From: Toxorhynchites rutilus septentrionalis
Taxonomy: Eukaryota; Arthropoda; Insecta; Diptera; Culicidae
NCBI RefSeq assembly: GCF_029784135.1
Contig: NC_073746.1
Location: 165,007,325 to 165,071,324, forward strand
Direction: 5' to 3'
Length of the DNA stretch: 64,000 nt
The notes under the pieces are model-generated. The model worked only from the letters and a program-made list of their open reading frames with translations. It made no database searches and was not told the DNA's origin. Positions 42,214 to 53,944 of the stretch are shown piece after piece. Within the stretch, counting starts at the first letter, position 1, and each line of letters opens with the position of its first letter. A program made the translations under genes and the position numbers.

Positions 42214-43496
42214 CTGTTAAAACCCCGCCTCATCGTATTGAGGCCATAAAAGCCCATCGATTCACTTCCTCGCTCAAATTTTTTTTTTTTCGTTCATCAT
42301 TTGCGGGGTATGATGCTTTGAAATGGAAACTGGCACTCGGCTCGGATTTGCATAGGTAGGTACACGTTATATCGTTTCATTACATTTTAGCGATGTGCGC
42401 ATGGGCCCATAAACGCCCTGTCGTGTGTGCATGAACCCAACCGTTGAGCAAGGGAAAACGACCCAACAGCAGTGCCAATTTTTATCAAGAAAAAAAAGTT
42501 GAAAAAAATAATGAAGCTCCAAAATTGCGTTCGACTGTTGCGTCACAATTAGTGCTTCATGTAGATCTGCGCTGTGGTCATGGCACTGTTACATGATGCT
42601 CATGCTCATCTAGCCCACGATTTCATTAGAACAAAGAGAATAAAGAGCTCTAATGATGATGACATGGTGATGGGAAATTAAGAACACCGAATTGTGGCAT
42701 GGTTTTTTCGGGTTCGGTTTTCGAGGGCCCGGGAAAACGGAGGACGGCGGAAAACATGAGCAGCTCGTTAATTATTTTTCGTTGTGTTTGGTTTGCTGAG
42801 TAACAATCGGTTTGTTCATTGATTGCCTCTCGCGGTGTGGACAATTGCAATTGGGCCAATGTGTCACCCGGCAAAGATCAAACGTCAACGTTTGTTTTGT
42901 TTTTTGTTTGCGAATGGTGTCAAAACAATCTCCCATAGGCGAACGCGTGGGCGTGGACAGCCGGAAATTGTCACTTTCTCATATTCTTCACTCGAAATTT
43001 TTATGTAAATTTCATGAAATGATTGATGATGGTTGATGATTGAATAGTTTGGATTATTTTTTTTATCCTTTTTTATCCTTATATCCTAGAATATACAAAT
43101 GATACGAAATAGCTGAGAAGGGTTAGAGCCGATTTGTTTCAATTTCTTCAGTTGTCATATAACTAGAGAAAATGCACTCCTTTGTGCTTCTCATTTGTAT
43201 GTTTTAAAAGAAAACGAAACAAGTGTTACTTTCCGCAAACAAAAATGACGCAATGGAAGAAAATGAGAGGAAGCTAGTACAACTTGTTGAATATTAATAA
43301 ACTATGCTTGCAGTAAGTGCGTAGTGAACCTATTAACATTGAAATGGGTGCACCATGTGAGCATTGTAATCTAAATTTAGCTTTGTTGAACGAACAAGGT
43401 GTTGCCCTGTTTGTGCGGTAAGCTTATTCAAAAATTACATACTTATGAACATCCTGAATTGCAGGCGATTATGTTCCGGCAAATCTATATCTATAT
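42214..43496. other. Unassigned stretch
   Basis: Short TTTTTATCC iterations at 43,060-43,085. ORFs at 42,650-43,036 lie on both strands and look like chance. Confidence 0.35.
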
Positions 43497-44794
43497 ATAC
43501 AGCCATTCCATGCCAAACCGATATAGTGTTTCTCAGATTGTCAGATTTGGAAAAATACTACTGTTGCAGAAAATTTGAATTATGTTTTCGTTATTATTGA
43601 TTGTATTTGTTTTTTATAGTTTTCATGGTCACGGGACCAAAGGCGCTATATTTTTTTATATTTTTTCTGGAAAGCTGAGAATTTTTCACATAGCATATCT
43701 CGAAACCAGGGAGGCGTTTTTTTTTCGTTTTTGAGTTATTATTTTTCAAAGATAACCGATGGTCCGAAAAATATTTTTTTTCCCATTTTTTCCACTACAA
43801 AAAATCATAATTTTTGATCTACTGGACCGATTCAGATGATCGACATATCAAATTAAAGCCAATAAACTAGTCTTGTTTGAAACAATATTACACTCTGAAT
43901 AGAAATGGATTTTGTTTTCGTAAATATTGATTATATTTGTTTTCTATATCTTACATCGTTTCGGGACCAAGAGCGCCATATTTTTTTATATTTTTTCCTG
44001 AAAGCTGAGGTTTTCTCACATAATACATCCGAATACCAGAGAGGTGTTATTTTTAGTTTTTAAGTTATGATTTTTCAAAGTGAACATGTTTTCAGTTTTT
44101 GTTCAATATTTCTATGCGACTAGACTGGATGTATGTGACTATAATCCAATTAATTGGCAAGTGGGTTATTTTTTCAAGAAAGGCTAGCTAGTAGGCTTTA
44201 TTGATATGTCGAATCGGTCCAGTAGTTCAAAAGTAATAATTTTTTGAAAAAAGTTATTTTTGGGAAAAGGGGAAAAATGATTTTTTGAATCATCGGGTAA
44301 CTTTGAAAAATCATAACTCAAAAACGGAGAAAAGCGCCTCCCTGGTTTCGAGATATGTTATGTGAAAAATCCTTAGCTTTCCATGAAAAATATAAAAAAA
44401 TATAGCGCCCTTGGTCCCGAGACCATGAAAACTATAAAAAACAAATACAATCAATAACGACAGAACCAAAACCTGAAATTTTTGCAAGCGTAGCATTTTT
44501 CCAAGAATGACTAGTTTATAAGCTTTAATTCGATATGTCGACCGTCTAAATCGGTTCAGTAGTTCACAAGTTATGAATTTGTCATTGAAAAATGTCATTT
44601 TTGGAAAAAAAAAAAAAAGGGAAAAAGTCGATATTTCGAATCACGAAATGAAAATGTGCATCCTAACAAAAAAAAAATAAAAAAAATTTTAAAATATTTT
44701 ACGGGTCAAATAGTTTGCGATAAAGAACGAAACTACCACTTTTGACGAAAATCTGAGAACTACTATATCGGTTTGACATGGAATGACTGTATGT
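43497..44794. mobile_element. 1.3-kb fold-back element with arms of about 600 bp
   Basis: The ends ATACAGCCATTCCATGCCAA and (reverse complement of the right end) ATACAGTCATTCCATGTCAA are inverted. Complementarity continues inward over most of each arm: AACCGATATAGT, CTCAGATT, CGGGACCAAAGGCGCTATAT (43,634) against ATATAGCGCCCTTGGTCCCG (44,400), and CGAAACCAGGGAGGCG (43,701) against CGCCTCCCTGGTTTCG (44,334). Within each arm the same sense block is present more than once (CGCTATATTTTTTTATATTT-type at 43,645 and 43,975). No protein is encoded. Confidence 0.85.
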
Positions 44795-44799
44795 ATATA

Positions 44800-45720
44800 C
44801 TAGCTGACCCGGTAAACGTTGTTCTGACTTATAAATAATTTCTAGTGAATATGTTGGCTGTGAAATCAAAAAATACTAATGTATTGTAAGTGTGTTTTAA
44901 TGTTTTAACGATCGGAACGATCGGAACGGATTTGAACGAAAGTGTGTTTGATGTTTATGCTGCCGGAAAGGACGGTGCACATTGTCATTCGATAAACAAA
45001 CTTGAAACGTTCGTGAATCTTGTGTTCATATTTGTGTTTGACATACCGAGAAATGGGGTGCCAAGGCGGTGAATGCCGACAAAAATTAAAAACAAAACAC
45101 AAACCATCCCTTTTCTTTATTCAACGTATTCTATTAACGTAACTGACATGTTCTCTGTAGGAACTCTTAAAAGTTCAATGTAAAGTAGGAAAATGAAATG
45201 AAGAAAATCAACATTTAAATATGCGCATTCTCAAGATAGACGGCTATTTTTTTGGGAATTGGGAAACGCCAGACAACTTCGTTTGATCATTTTTTTCGTC
45301 GTTGCCATTCAATCGAGGAGTATTCACATCGGTATTCTGAATTTTAAACACAGCATGTTGAAACACAACATATTGCTTCCTTTATTTACGAACTTGCAAA
45401 TGTATTTATTGCTCTTCACTACTTTTTCCATTCAACCGAATACATCCAGCAATGTGTGGGATCGATTACATGTGATGTTGTAATAAAGCTAATTGAAGAC
45501 TTCATTCCTCGATGAATAATACGTGCTGTAATGTTATGACAATGCATTACGTTTTGGTCTGGCAATAGCGAAGGCTGTGTCAGGGTTGCTTATGATAGCG
45601 TCTCGGAAGTTAGTGTATTTTTCCTCATGTCGCTTCTGTTGATTGTGTCGTAAGAATCTCAGTCGTTAGTTCTCTACTCGTAGAATGACGTTGTCCTGAC
45701 CGAGCCTTATCATCAAACTA
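44800..45720 (-). mobile_element. Helitron, minus strand, 5' end undefined
   Basis: On the minus strand the 3' end reads ACGTTTACCGGGTCAGCTAG, ending at 44,800 with a T outside (plus-strand A at 44,799). The body 45,360-45,720 aligns in reverse with 15,240-15,480 of the first Helitron (CATTACAAC, ACATGTA, TTGCTGGATGTATTCGG, GAGGAAAAATACACT, ATAAGCAACCCTGACACAGC). The 5' TC terminus was not located. It is decayed, with no Rep or helicase motif. Confidence 0.6.
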
Positions 45721-45957
45721 CTCACATAAAAATCCATCGAGCGCATATCTTAAATATGTTCATAAATATAAAAAATGAATAATGGTGTAATGTAATGATG
45801 GAATTAGACAAATTGGGGTTAATTACGCACCTTGAAAGTTCAATGAAGCGAACGTATCGCCATCTTTCATCTAACATCGCAAATAAATTCGTTTTGTTTG
45901 AAAAACGAACGACGGCCAAATTGTTACGATTTTCAGACGGAATAACGCATTCCTATA

Positions 45958-46436
45958 TCTTCTATCTATAGAAACAAAAATGGAAGGCCAAGTGAGTTGG
46001 TGTGCCCTAAACCCGGAGAACGAATGGTCCGATTAACCGAATAACCCGAGAGCTTATCAAGCAAATTGAATCAAACTTGGCATATAGAGGTTTTAGGGAT
46101 CGTTTCGATGGTGGTTCGACATTTTAGAACTGTCTTTGTTCTATCATATTTTCTGTATCAAACAGTTATGCCAAGTAAAGGAGAAACATGTTATTTGCAA
46201 GTGGTTGAAAAATCTTGAACGAGAATTGTGTCTGAAAATATTCTGATATTATAATGACTAGTTTTGGTAGAAGTACTAGGAATTTTATAGTAAAAGGTAA
46301 TTTTGAAGGGTAGATTAGAAGATCAATCAATGCACAGTTCTGCGGTTGGACTCATGAACGTGCGCTTAGTAAGAAAACGTGAATGTGATAACGAAAAATT
46401 AATTTTGGGCGGGACGAAATCTGCCGGGTCAGCTAG
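45958..46436 (+). mobile_element. Short non-autonomous Helitron (479 bp)
   Basis: It starts TCTTCTATCTATAGAAAC after an A and ends GCCGGGTCAGCTAG before a T. It contains one copy of the unit found tandemly in the 14-16 kb Helitron (GCTTATCAAGCAAATTGAAT, GGCATATAGAGGTTTTAGG). Confidence 0.65.
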
Positions 46437-46645
46437 TAAACTATAAACGTAATTGAATAGTGTCAAGAAAAATCCGGACACATTAAAACGTTGCAATATG
46501 CCATTTTTTCAGCATTTTTTTTCAAGATTTCACTGAACCAAGTTAGGAGATACAGTACAGTGCTGGCCATTGATTGACTTATACTTTATATGAGGATAAT
46601 GGCGGAGAATTGATTGCGATAAAATTAAGGGTGGCGAAGCTAATA

Positions 46646-47940
46646 AAGGGTGTGTCACATCAAATTGCATTACGGAAAAAACGCTATAGAAATTCGCCAA
46701 GTAGACCGATCCTTTTGAAAATTTTAGACAGTAAAATAAAATTTATTAAACAACTTTTGGCATTTTCTTTTTATTCATACTTCGAGCCCAAGCCCGTATG
46801 CTCGCACCTTCCTCTTTACCCCGTCCATAAGTTTCTGTACAACGTCAGGTTGTAGTTTTTTTTTGAACAGAAATCCATTTTCTCTTGAAGTCCGCCTCCG
46901 ATTTGACAACTTTTGGGTTCTTCCGGAGGGCCTGCTTCATAATCGCCCAATATTTCTCTATTGGGCGAAGCTCCGGCGCGTTGGGCGGGTTCATTTCCTT
47001 TGGCACGAAGGTGACCCCGTTGGCTTCGTACCACTCCAACACGTCCTTTGAATAGTGGCACGAAGCGAGATCCGGCCAGAAGAGGGTCGGGCCCTCGTGC
47101 TGCTTCAATAGTGGTAGTAAGCGCTTCTGTAGGCACTCGTGTAAACCTGCCCGTTTACCGCGCCGGTCATCACGAAGGGGGCGCTCCGCTTTCCGCAAGA
47201 GTAGATCGCTTGCCACACCATGTACTTTTTGGCAAACTTGGATAGTTTCTGCTTGCGAATCTCCTCCGGAACGCTGAATTTGTCCTCTGCGGAGAAGAAC
47301 AACAGGCCCGGCAGCTAACGAAAGTCCGCTTTGACGTAGGTTTCGTCGTCCATTACCAGGCAATGCGGCTTCGTCAGCATTTCGGTGTACAGCTTCCGGG
47401 CTCGCGTCTTCCCCATCATGTTTTGCCTTTCGTCGCGGTTAGGAGCCTTCTGAACCTTGTATGTACGCAGGCCCTCCCGCTGCTTGGTCCGCTGGACGAA
47501 TGAACTTGACAAATTCAGCTTATTGGCGACATCCCGAACCGAACTTCTCGGATCACGTGTAAACTGCTTAACTACGCGCTTGTGATCTTTTTCACTGACG
47601 GAGCATCCATTTTTGCCGTTCTTCACCTTCCGGTCGATGGTTAGGTTCTCGAAGTATCGTTTTAGTACTCTGCTGACCGTGGATTGGACGATTCCCAGCA
47701 TCTTACCGATGTCCCGATGTGACAACTCCGGATTCTCGAAATGAGTGCACAGGATTAATTCACGACGCTCTTTTTCGTTCGACAACATTTTTCCAAATTT
47801 ACGAAAAATTGACAGTGAAGCATGGCCAACGTGATCTATACACTCTTATCTGATTATAAGCGAAAGCTGAAGATATAATTCCTAAAAATTAAATTTCTAC
47901 AGCGTTTTTTCCGTGATGCAATTTGATGTGACACACCCTT
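46646..47940 (-). mobile_element. DD37E transposon (ITmDD37E family), copy 2
   Basis: The element is 1,295 bp with AAGGGTGTGTCACATCAAAT termini, both perfect here, flanked by TA at 46,644-46,645 and 47,941-47,942. It is highly similar to copy 1 across its length, so both derive from a recently active source. Confidence 0.9.
46774..47788 (-). pseudogene. DD37E transposase, three or more lesions
   Basis: ATG at 47,788 (MLSNEKERRELIL). The helix-turn-helix region and the first Asp (MDDETYVKADF) are intact. A C-to-T type change makes TAA at 47,315-47,317 where copy 1 has Gln (RQLPDLL). A 4-bp deletion near 47,140 shifts the frame before the second Asp, and an extra base in the T-run at 46,855-46,865 shifts it near the C-terminus (after KRKWISV). 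The stretch DLASCHYSKDVLEWYEANGV is intact here where copy 1 is broken. Confidence 0.9.
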
Positions 47941-47942
47941 TA

Positions 47943-49069
47943 TATGTCAATTTATGCTACTATCGGGAACTAAATAATATTTCCCTTCATTGCACGCGGA
48001 ATTGCCCGGGTCTGCGTTGACCGGCTTCTACAAATGTGCTCATTTCCTCAATTGTTAACTTGATTAGACACCGATAATCCACTATCGGTGTGTTTTTGTC
48101 GACTGGGGATGTGCCAATATGTTATAACGATCGACAATTTATGTTCAGTGTGTTAGACTTTTTTTTTAAATGATGTTCGAATGCAATCTATTGTTCACGT
48201 GCACCACCACCATGCTCCAGTACGACCCAATTGACCGGGAACCGCAATTACATAATGGATGATGGATGCTTGCAGCTCGCACTTGTCTGCTTCTGAGTTG
48301 GGCCGCATGCAAAAGCGGGCATCATCGGTATGATCGGAGCACGATTTTCTCCCCATCATCATCCATGACCATTCCGAACGAGTAACTGCACACCCGGCGT
48401 GGTTTTATTTCTTGTCCCTGCTGCGCCCGGGGACGCCTTGGGGCCGCGCGGCAGTGCAGCCATCATAAAACCAGTTTCCAGCAGCATCAAACGAGAAGGA
48501 TGGCTGGGCTCGTTATCAATCGATCTGTCTTTCTATTTTCCTAACACGCCTTCTCCGGCAGTTTTCTACGTTAGATGCGCACATCTTCATGTGGATCACG
48601 ATCGTGGCCTGGTAACCTTCTGGGCTTCTAAAAGTATGTATGTATTCCAAGCCAAGATGCACCTTTCTGGGTGCATTTATGGGGCAAGGGGCGACTGCAT
48701 AGCTCGTGGGTCTGTGTACCACTGTGTGCACACGAGAAGAGTTTTTTTTTATTTTCTGCTCAATTACTCGCTAATAACCGCAAAAACCAGTATGTTTTAT
48801 CTATTTTTCTTTAGTTTTGTCTTTGTTTTGCTTTAACTTTAACTGCTATAACCAAAGTGAAGCATATTATATGCAATTCGATACTTTATCGGAGAACAAT
48901 TTATATTCCGTGAGTAAGGGGTTATTTACGAGTGATTTGGTCGTTTGGGTCGTTTAACACCAGTAACTAAATGGTGAGATAAGAACATGAGTTGTACGAG
49001 ATTCAAACAAAAGAACACATCGATTGGAAAATGTTAACCATGTTTAACTCTAGCAGACATTAAAAATGC
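47943..49069. other. Unassigned stretch
   Basis: A 145-codon ORF at 48,399-48,836 has no motif and ends in a low-complexity hydrophobic run. I do not accept it as a gene. Nothing else is recognised. Confidence 0.3.
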
Positions 49070-49346
49070 GTGCTCCCGTGGCCGAGTGGTTAGCGTCACA
49101 ACTAACATGCCGGGTGTTCGGGTTCGATTCCCGTTCTGGTCGGGGGAATTTTTCGTCAAAGAAATTGCCTCCGTCTTGCACTGTGGTCACGCGTATTCTA
49201 GAGCTTGCCACTCAGAATGCATTCAAGGCGTGTTATTTGGCATAGAAATCTCAACTAAATACTAATAAAAATGACTCAAGTAATACTACGTTGAGACGGC
49301 GAAGTTCCTCTAGGAACGTTAGTGCCATTGAAGAAGAAGAAGAAGA
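49070..49346 (+). mobile_element. Feilai-type SINE, full length
   Basis: GTGCTCCCGTGGCCGAGTGG and GGGTTCGATTCCCG heads are followed by a body nearly identical to the 14.5-kb copy (ACTAAGTACTAATAAAAATG versus ACTAAATACTAATAAAAATG) and a (GAA)n tail. TTAAAAAT occurs on both sides (49,060-49,067; 49,349-49,356). It is the youngest-looking pair with 14,521-14,800. Confidence 0.9.
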
Positions 49347-51364
49347 CTTTAAAAATTGAGATATGTCAACTACAAGATCTGGTCCCCTTGCTATAAACAG
49401 TGGAAGAAATTGAAATGTAAAGACACTATAGATATACGAATAGCTTTAAGAATTGAGTTTGATCATCAACATTGTTACAATCTTCTTATATCCTTTCCTG
49501 AAAAAAATATGTCACCCTTCTAAACTCGAGTCGACCGCGAGTAATCGGCTTTTATCTTACATACCATAGAATTAAGATAATGATTTATATATTGTTATAA
49601 AAATATAGTTAAGAATTCGAACGAATTATAAAAAAACTACAAAATGATTTCGGGAATAGGCAATTTTGTTGTTTGGACTATAGTTCTTCTCAGATTCTTC
49701 CAATAATTACTCGTTCCGATCGATGACATACAAAAAATTTAATTGCTATAGTTTTTATCGTCGACGATTTATTATTTTCAATTTATTTTTGTTCGATTTG
49801 TTGTGATCTGTTCGCGACCGAAGCTGATGCATTTAGAGTTTCACAAAAGAGTGTTTTCTTTTCTTGTTTATTATATTTGTAAGTTTTGCAATTTCAGTTC
49901 TCATATTTCATGTACAGGTGCAGATTCGCTATTCCAGAGTATATGTCTTCTAATCCAGTTTCTATAAACTTGGATATTAGATGCGGTTACTGGCTCCACA
50001 TTCAGATTTTGGGTGATTAAGTGTTTGTATTCCGGAGGCAAAGGCGTGTAGCCTGGCGAGCTCTTCTAGTTGGTCAATCAGGAGTTACCTTATTTTCAAT
50101 TATTTTGTATGTGTAACAATAACGAAAACCCAAGAAATCAATACATATTTTTTTTACAGAAAACAATGTGGATAGAGATATTAATGCAATTTAAGCTCCA
50201 CCCGTTTTCAGTTTATTGGGTATGAACAAAACATTCACGATTTCACAGCATTTACTATTCATCAACCATTCAGCTAGTGACGGCACCGAGGTTTTTCAAA
50301 TGGCCCTTCTCAGGGATGAGAATTCAGTTTAATTTTCCAAATTGTCATCATCATCATTTAAGTCACAGTATCGCTCCAGCTAGCCGACGGCTGTTTTGCT
50401 CGATACAAAGGAAGAATGTAAGATAGATATCGCACACAGTGGTGCAACGTGTAACATTTTCCGCATCAGAATGCAGATGTTGCGCTGACGGGCAGAAATA
50501 AAGAAGAAGAGAAACATTAAAAAGAACGTAACGCGGAGATATTCTGTTCGATTGAATCACACCTTCGAATTGTTGATCTAATGCGTTATCAAATAGAGAA
50601 CGGTGATGGGATATGTGCCTTATGCAAATATGTCCATCACGAGTAGAATATTTGCGAATTGAATAATTACCAATAACGCCTAAAAATATACAACAGCAAT
50701 AATACAGAGACGCACACAGTCCAGAGTACACAAATTACGATTTTTCGCGCGAGTGTTAAAAATATACAAAACAAATGTTCATTTAATATACCGTTTTTTT
50801 TGCGTTGCGCGAGCAAAAACTTTAAGTGTTGCTTCTCTTATTTGGATTTTCTATTCTACATTATTCTACACGTAAATACAGGTGTCCAGGTGTTTTATTT
50901 AACACTAAAAAACCCATCAAATTCAAGTTGTTCGAATGTTGATCCTTCTACTATTAATTACAAAAAAAACATTGTTTTGGAAACAATTGTTGTTCAACAG
51001 AGTTTCGTTTGGTGGTCTCGAAAGCAGACACGGTTTGCTGACGAGTGTTGAATAAAGTGTCTTTCTCAAGGCAGGCCAGAAAGGAGTTTGAATTAGAGTT
51101 TTCTATTCTCACAAGGCCCCTCCCCAGAGCTAGAGACGAAAGAACTGGAAAAGTTTTAAGTGTTTGCCATACAGCTAGCGATTTGGTTTGGGGGCACTTT
51201 TTACTCCCATACCCGGCCAGGCCCTATGAAACATTTCTTCTTCAGCCGTAAAAATGAAAAACAAGCTGATCATTGTTTAAAAATCTTTTTTTAATAAAAA
51301 ATATAAAAAAAACTCTTTTATTTTCTTTACAAGTTATTTACATACTATAAATATTTGTATATTA
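49347..51364. other. Unassigned stretch with a dispersed CCTTCTCAGGG block
   Basis: TCAAATGGCCCTTCTCAGGG (50,296) and a diverged AGAGACGAA-GAACTGGAAAAGTTTTAAG block (51,130) resemble GGCCTTCTCAGGGCTAGGGA with GAACTGCAAAAGTTGAAAG at 62,977-63,020, and 30,200-30,225. They appear to be parts of one dispersed repeat linked to the GACGTAG-terminal family. No gene is recognised, including the ORFs at 50,363-50,731 and 50,800-51,051. Confidence 0.35.
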
Positions 51365-51467
51365 TCTATTCAACGGTAATTCCTTCGGCGTTGTGAGGAA
51401 TAAATACAGCTTTGACCAAAAAACAATTGTTTTCATTAAAAATTCCGGGACTTCTCAGCTCATATTG
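51365..51467 (+). pseudogene. Mariner 3' terminus, same family as 11,952-12,235
   Basis: GGAATAAATACAGCTTTGAC, then TTTTCATTAAAAATTCCGGG and ACTTCTCAGCTCAT, matches the reverse complement of the 11.95-kb relic. It preserves only the last codons of the transposase and the terminal repeat. The next base pair is the TA used by the MITE that follows. Confidence 0.65.
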
Positions 51468-51469
51468 TA

Positions 51470-52016
51470 CAGGCAAATCTTTTTTGGGCAAATTTTTTTG
51501 TGCGATTTTTTTTGTGCGGTTTTTTTGTGCGGTTTTTTTTTGTGCAGTATATGAAAAGAAGCATATTTGACGAAGCTATCGTCCGTTTGTTTTTTTTTTA
51601 GTTTTTCGTTTTATATGCATTTCAGTGCGAAAAAGCATATTTGTCGTCTAAATTATCCTCTTCTCAAATCATTCCCATCCTTCCTTCAAATGCTCTAAGT
51701 TGCGCATAACATGATTTCCAATAGCAACAAGTTTCGACATGTAACTAAAAGCACAACACAGCCACGCGCAACCGAAAAGGCAAATTGTCCCATCGCGAAG
51801 CAGGGAAACAAAAGGAAATCGAACAGTGAACGGCGTGGATTTGAGTTATTTTCTTGGGGAAACTTTTTTATGCGGCCCCTATCTACCGCACAAAAAAGTT
51901 TTTTTCAAATTGTGTACCGAATACGATTTTTTGAAGCTATTGTTGAAGTTTTGTATTTTTATGCGATTTTTTTTTTTTTGCGCAGTCTCTACCCCCGCAC
52001 AAAAAAGGTTTGCCTG
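51470..52016. mobile_element. 547-bp MITE with T-tract/GTGCG ladder
   Basis: CAGGCAAATCTTTTTTGGGC on the left and CAAAAAAGGTTTGCCTG on the right are inverted, with TA on both sides (51,468-51,469; 52,017-52,018). The left subterminal region is a ladder of TTTTTTTGTGCG words and the right one mirrors it (CGCACAAAAAA). TA duplication implies a Tc1/mariner or pogo-type mover. The 137-codon ORF through it is not a gene. Confidence 0.8.
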
Positions 52017-52265
52017 TATATGGACGTAAGAATAAGATTGTGTTCGCGGGTGAAGAGATTCGTGTCAGGGAGAAGTACAAGTGTGGATTTAAGTCAGTTG
52101 AATGGAGAGGCAGATTTGTATTAATTAGTTACGTCAATTAGAAAAGGTATTGACTAGAATAGAGCATCAGTCATCCTGGCTCTCAACGTTCGTCACTTTA
52201 TTTTCTGTTTCTGTTGATCTTCATTTTTAATCTTCAAAGATTTCGGGCCCTGATATTTACTATAC

Positions 52266-53011
52266 CCAGTAAACATTTAATCATATAACTTTGCATAATC
52301 CAAGTCGCATATAAAGTGGGATCGAACTACAATCATATATAATGTCGATCAAAGTATAAATCGTGTATTAATGAAATGATATAAAATGCGAAAAACCCGC
52401 ATCATGATACATCAAGTCGTAATTCGGTATAACAATAATCGTTTCTATGATATACACTATCGTAGAGTCGAACTAATCGACATCATATATGCATATCAGG
52501 CATATGCAGTTTGTGAGCTGTGGGAAACCGTTCAACAGTAAATTATATTAGATAATAAATGAGGACATATTATATCATATACAGTGTCGACTTCTGTGGA
52601 TTTTTATTTAGGGAGTCAAATTATTTCTACCATCTAGGCCTAAAGGCAGTTTGCATCTGCATCTCTTCCGTATAATATGTACGAGTTTTAACTGCTCAAG
52701 AATTTTATTCTAGAAAGCCGTGCGAGATAGCTGCTACTCGAGAATTCAAAAAATCGGAGTTCGAATCTCATCGGAGTATCACCACTTGTTTTTTTTATGT
52801 CTATAATATATCGTATATACGTACGACAATAATAGTATTAGCTGCATATATAAGACGTATATTCATCCAAACTAATTCGCAAACCATTTGCCATGTATGT
52901 ATATTGCCTCCACTTTTGCATGTATATGCTGGTTAAGCGCACCATATACCACCATAAATCTGGAATATATGATGCTGTATAGACGCTAGTTATACGATTC
53001 AATGTTTCCTG
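52266..53011. mobile_element. TIR element, 746 bp, with internal tRNA-like box
   Basis: CCAGTAAACATTTAATCATA and, reverse-complementing the right end, CCAGGAAACATTGAATCGTA are inverted termini of about 24 bp. The interior is rich in CATATA words and carries the tRNA-like segment annotated below. No protein. Confidence 0.65.
52716..52790 (+). other. tRNA-like segment inside the TIR element
   Basis: GCCGTGCGAGATAGCTGCTA is followed by GGAGTTCGAATCTCATCGG, a B-box-like motif (GTTCGAATC) at about the distance expected in a tRNA gene. A matching acceptor stem is not evident, so I do not call a tRNA. Confidence 0.4.
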
Positions 53012-53540
53012 GTTATTATTTCAAGAGAAATTTCAGTCAACTTTCTAAGTTTTTTTCTATTTTCGAAATCTAAAGGTCTTTTATTCAAATTCAAAGTTCG
53101 ATACGAAAATCAGTAGTTATTTCCATTTTTTTCGAGATGACGATTTTTAAACTGACTGGTCTACCATGTGTATAAACATGAAACCGAAGTTCACACATCA
53201 TTAGTTTTACATGCAAGTGAAAAAGGGGCAAATTCACATTGACCATATTTTTTTTATGTTTTTGCCATCTGTCAACAGTATTCAGTTCGAAACATCGATT
53301 CGCTTAGAGTGCTGGGGGAAGCTTTCGGCGAGCACTCTTTCGACGAATCCTAATGTTCTGGGTTGTTCAAAAAGTTTAAAATCGATAAACATCCAGAACG
53401 AGGAACGTTGAAACCTCGTTGAAAAAGTGTTTGAAGACACCGAACACCGGTGAATTTATGAAAAGTGATCGTTCTCAGAAACAATTGATCAAATTGCATC
53501 GTACTCTGCTCCGAAAACGACCGGAATATTAGAAAATTCA
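53011..53540. other. Unassigned stretch
   Basis: TTGTTCAAAAAGTTTAAAAT at 53,363 could be a mariner-like terminus (compare TCCGGAACTTTTTGAA at 54,360), but it is too short to rely on. Nothing else. Confidence 0.3.
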
Positions 53541-53811
53541 ACACAAAATGATTTTTCGAGATGACAATGCTCCGTCACACCGAGCAAGACCGAATAGGGA
53601 ATTGTAATTGGAAGCACCAGACCTGGCTGATTCCGATTATTCCGAGATCCGAGTTTTCTTCAATTCTTTACTTCAATTCTCACGAAAATGTGCCAAAATG
53701 GTTCGATGGCCGGTTTGGTTGAAAAAAACAAAGGTTTTTTCGAGAGACATTCATGATTTGGCTGACAGACGGGAAATGTTTGCTTCTTCCAATGGACATG
53801 ACTACGAATAA
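53541..53811 (+). pseudogene. Mariner transposase C-terminal relic
   Basis: The plus strand reads MIFRDDNAPSHRARPNREL, the second-Asp box of a DD34D mariner, then a stop. It continues LEAPDLADSDYSEIRVFF, where HPPYSPDLAPSDYWLF is expected (three changes, both DL and SDY still visible). The C-terminal part WLKKTKVFSRDIHDLADRR ends at SSNGHDYE, as in mariners. The N-terminal half is not recognisable. Confidence 0.6.
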
Positions 53812-53880
53812 AATATTTTCAATCATTCTTGGACAATAAACGTATATACTTAATTAAAAAAGTCTGGTTTCATATTCATA

Positions 53881-53944
53881 TACATATAAAAAATAAAACA
53901 TATAAAAAAAATAAAACATATAAAAAATAAACATATAAAAAAGT
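53881..53944. repeat. AT-rich minisatellite, about 16-bp unit x4
   Basis: ACATATAAAAAATAAA repeats about four times between two mariner relics. Confidence 0.8.

Noticed and set aside
48399..48836. 145-codon ORF, possibly a membrane protein
   Set aside because: The only hydrophobic stretch is a low-complexity Phe/Leu tail; no signal peptide, no motif and no neighbouring exon.
49070..49145. Functional tRNA gene suggested by A and B boxes
   Set aside because: The sequence is the head of a Feilai SINE with body, GAA tail and target duplication; no complete acceptor stem is present.
51711..52124. 137-codon ORF
   Set aside because: It runs through a MITE and its T-tracts and ends just outside the right terminal repeat.
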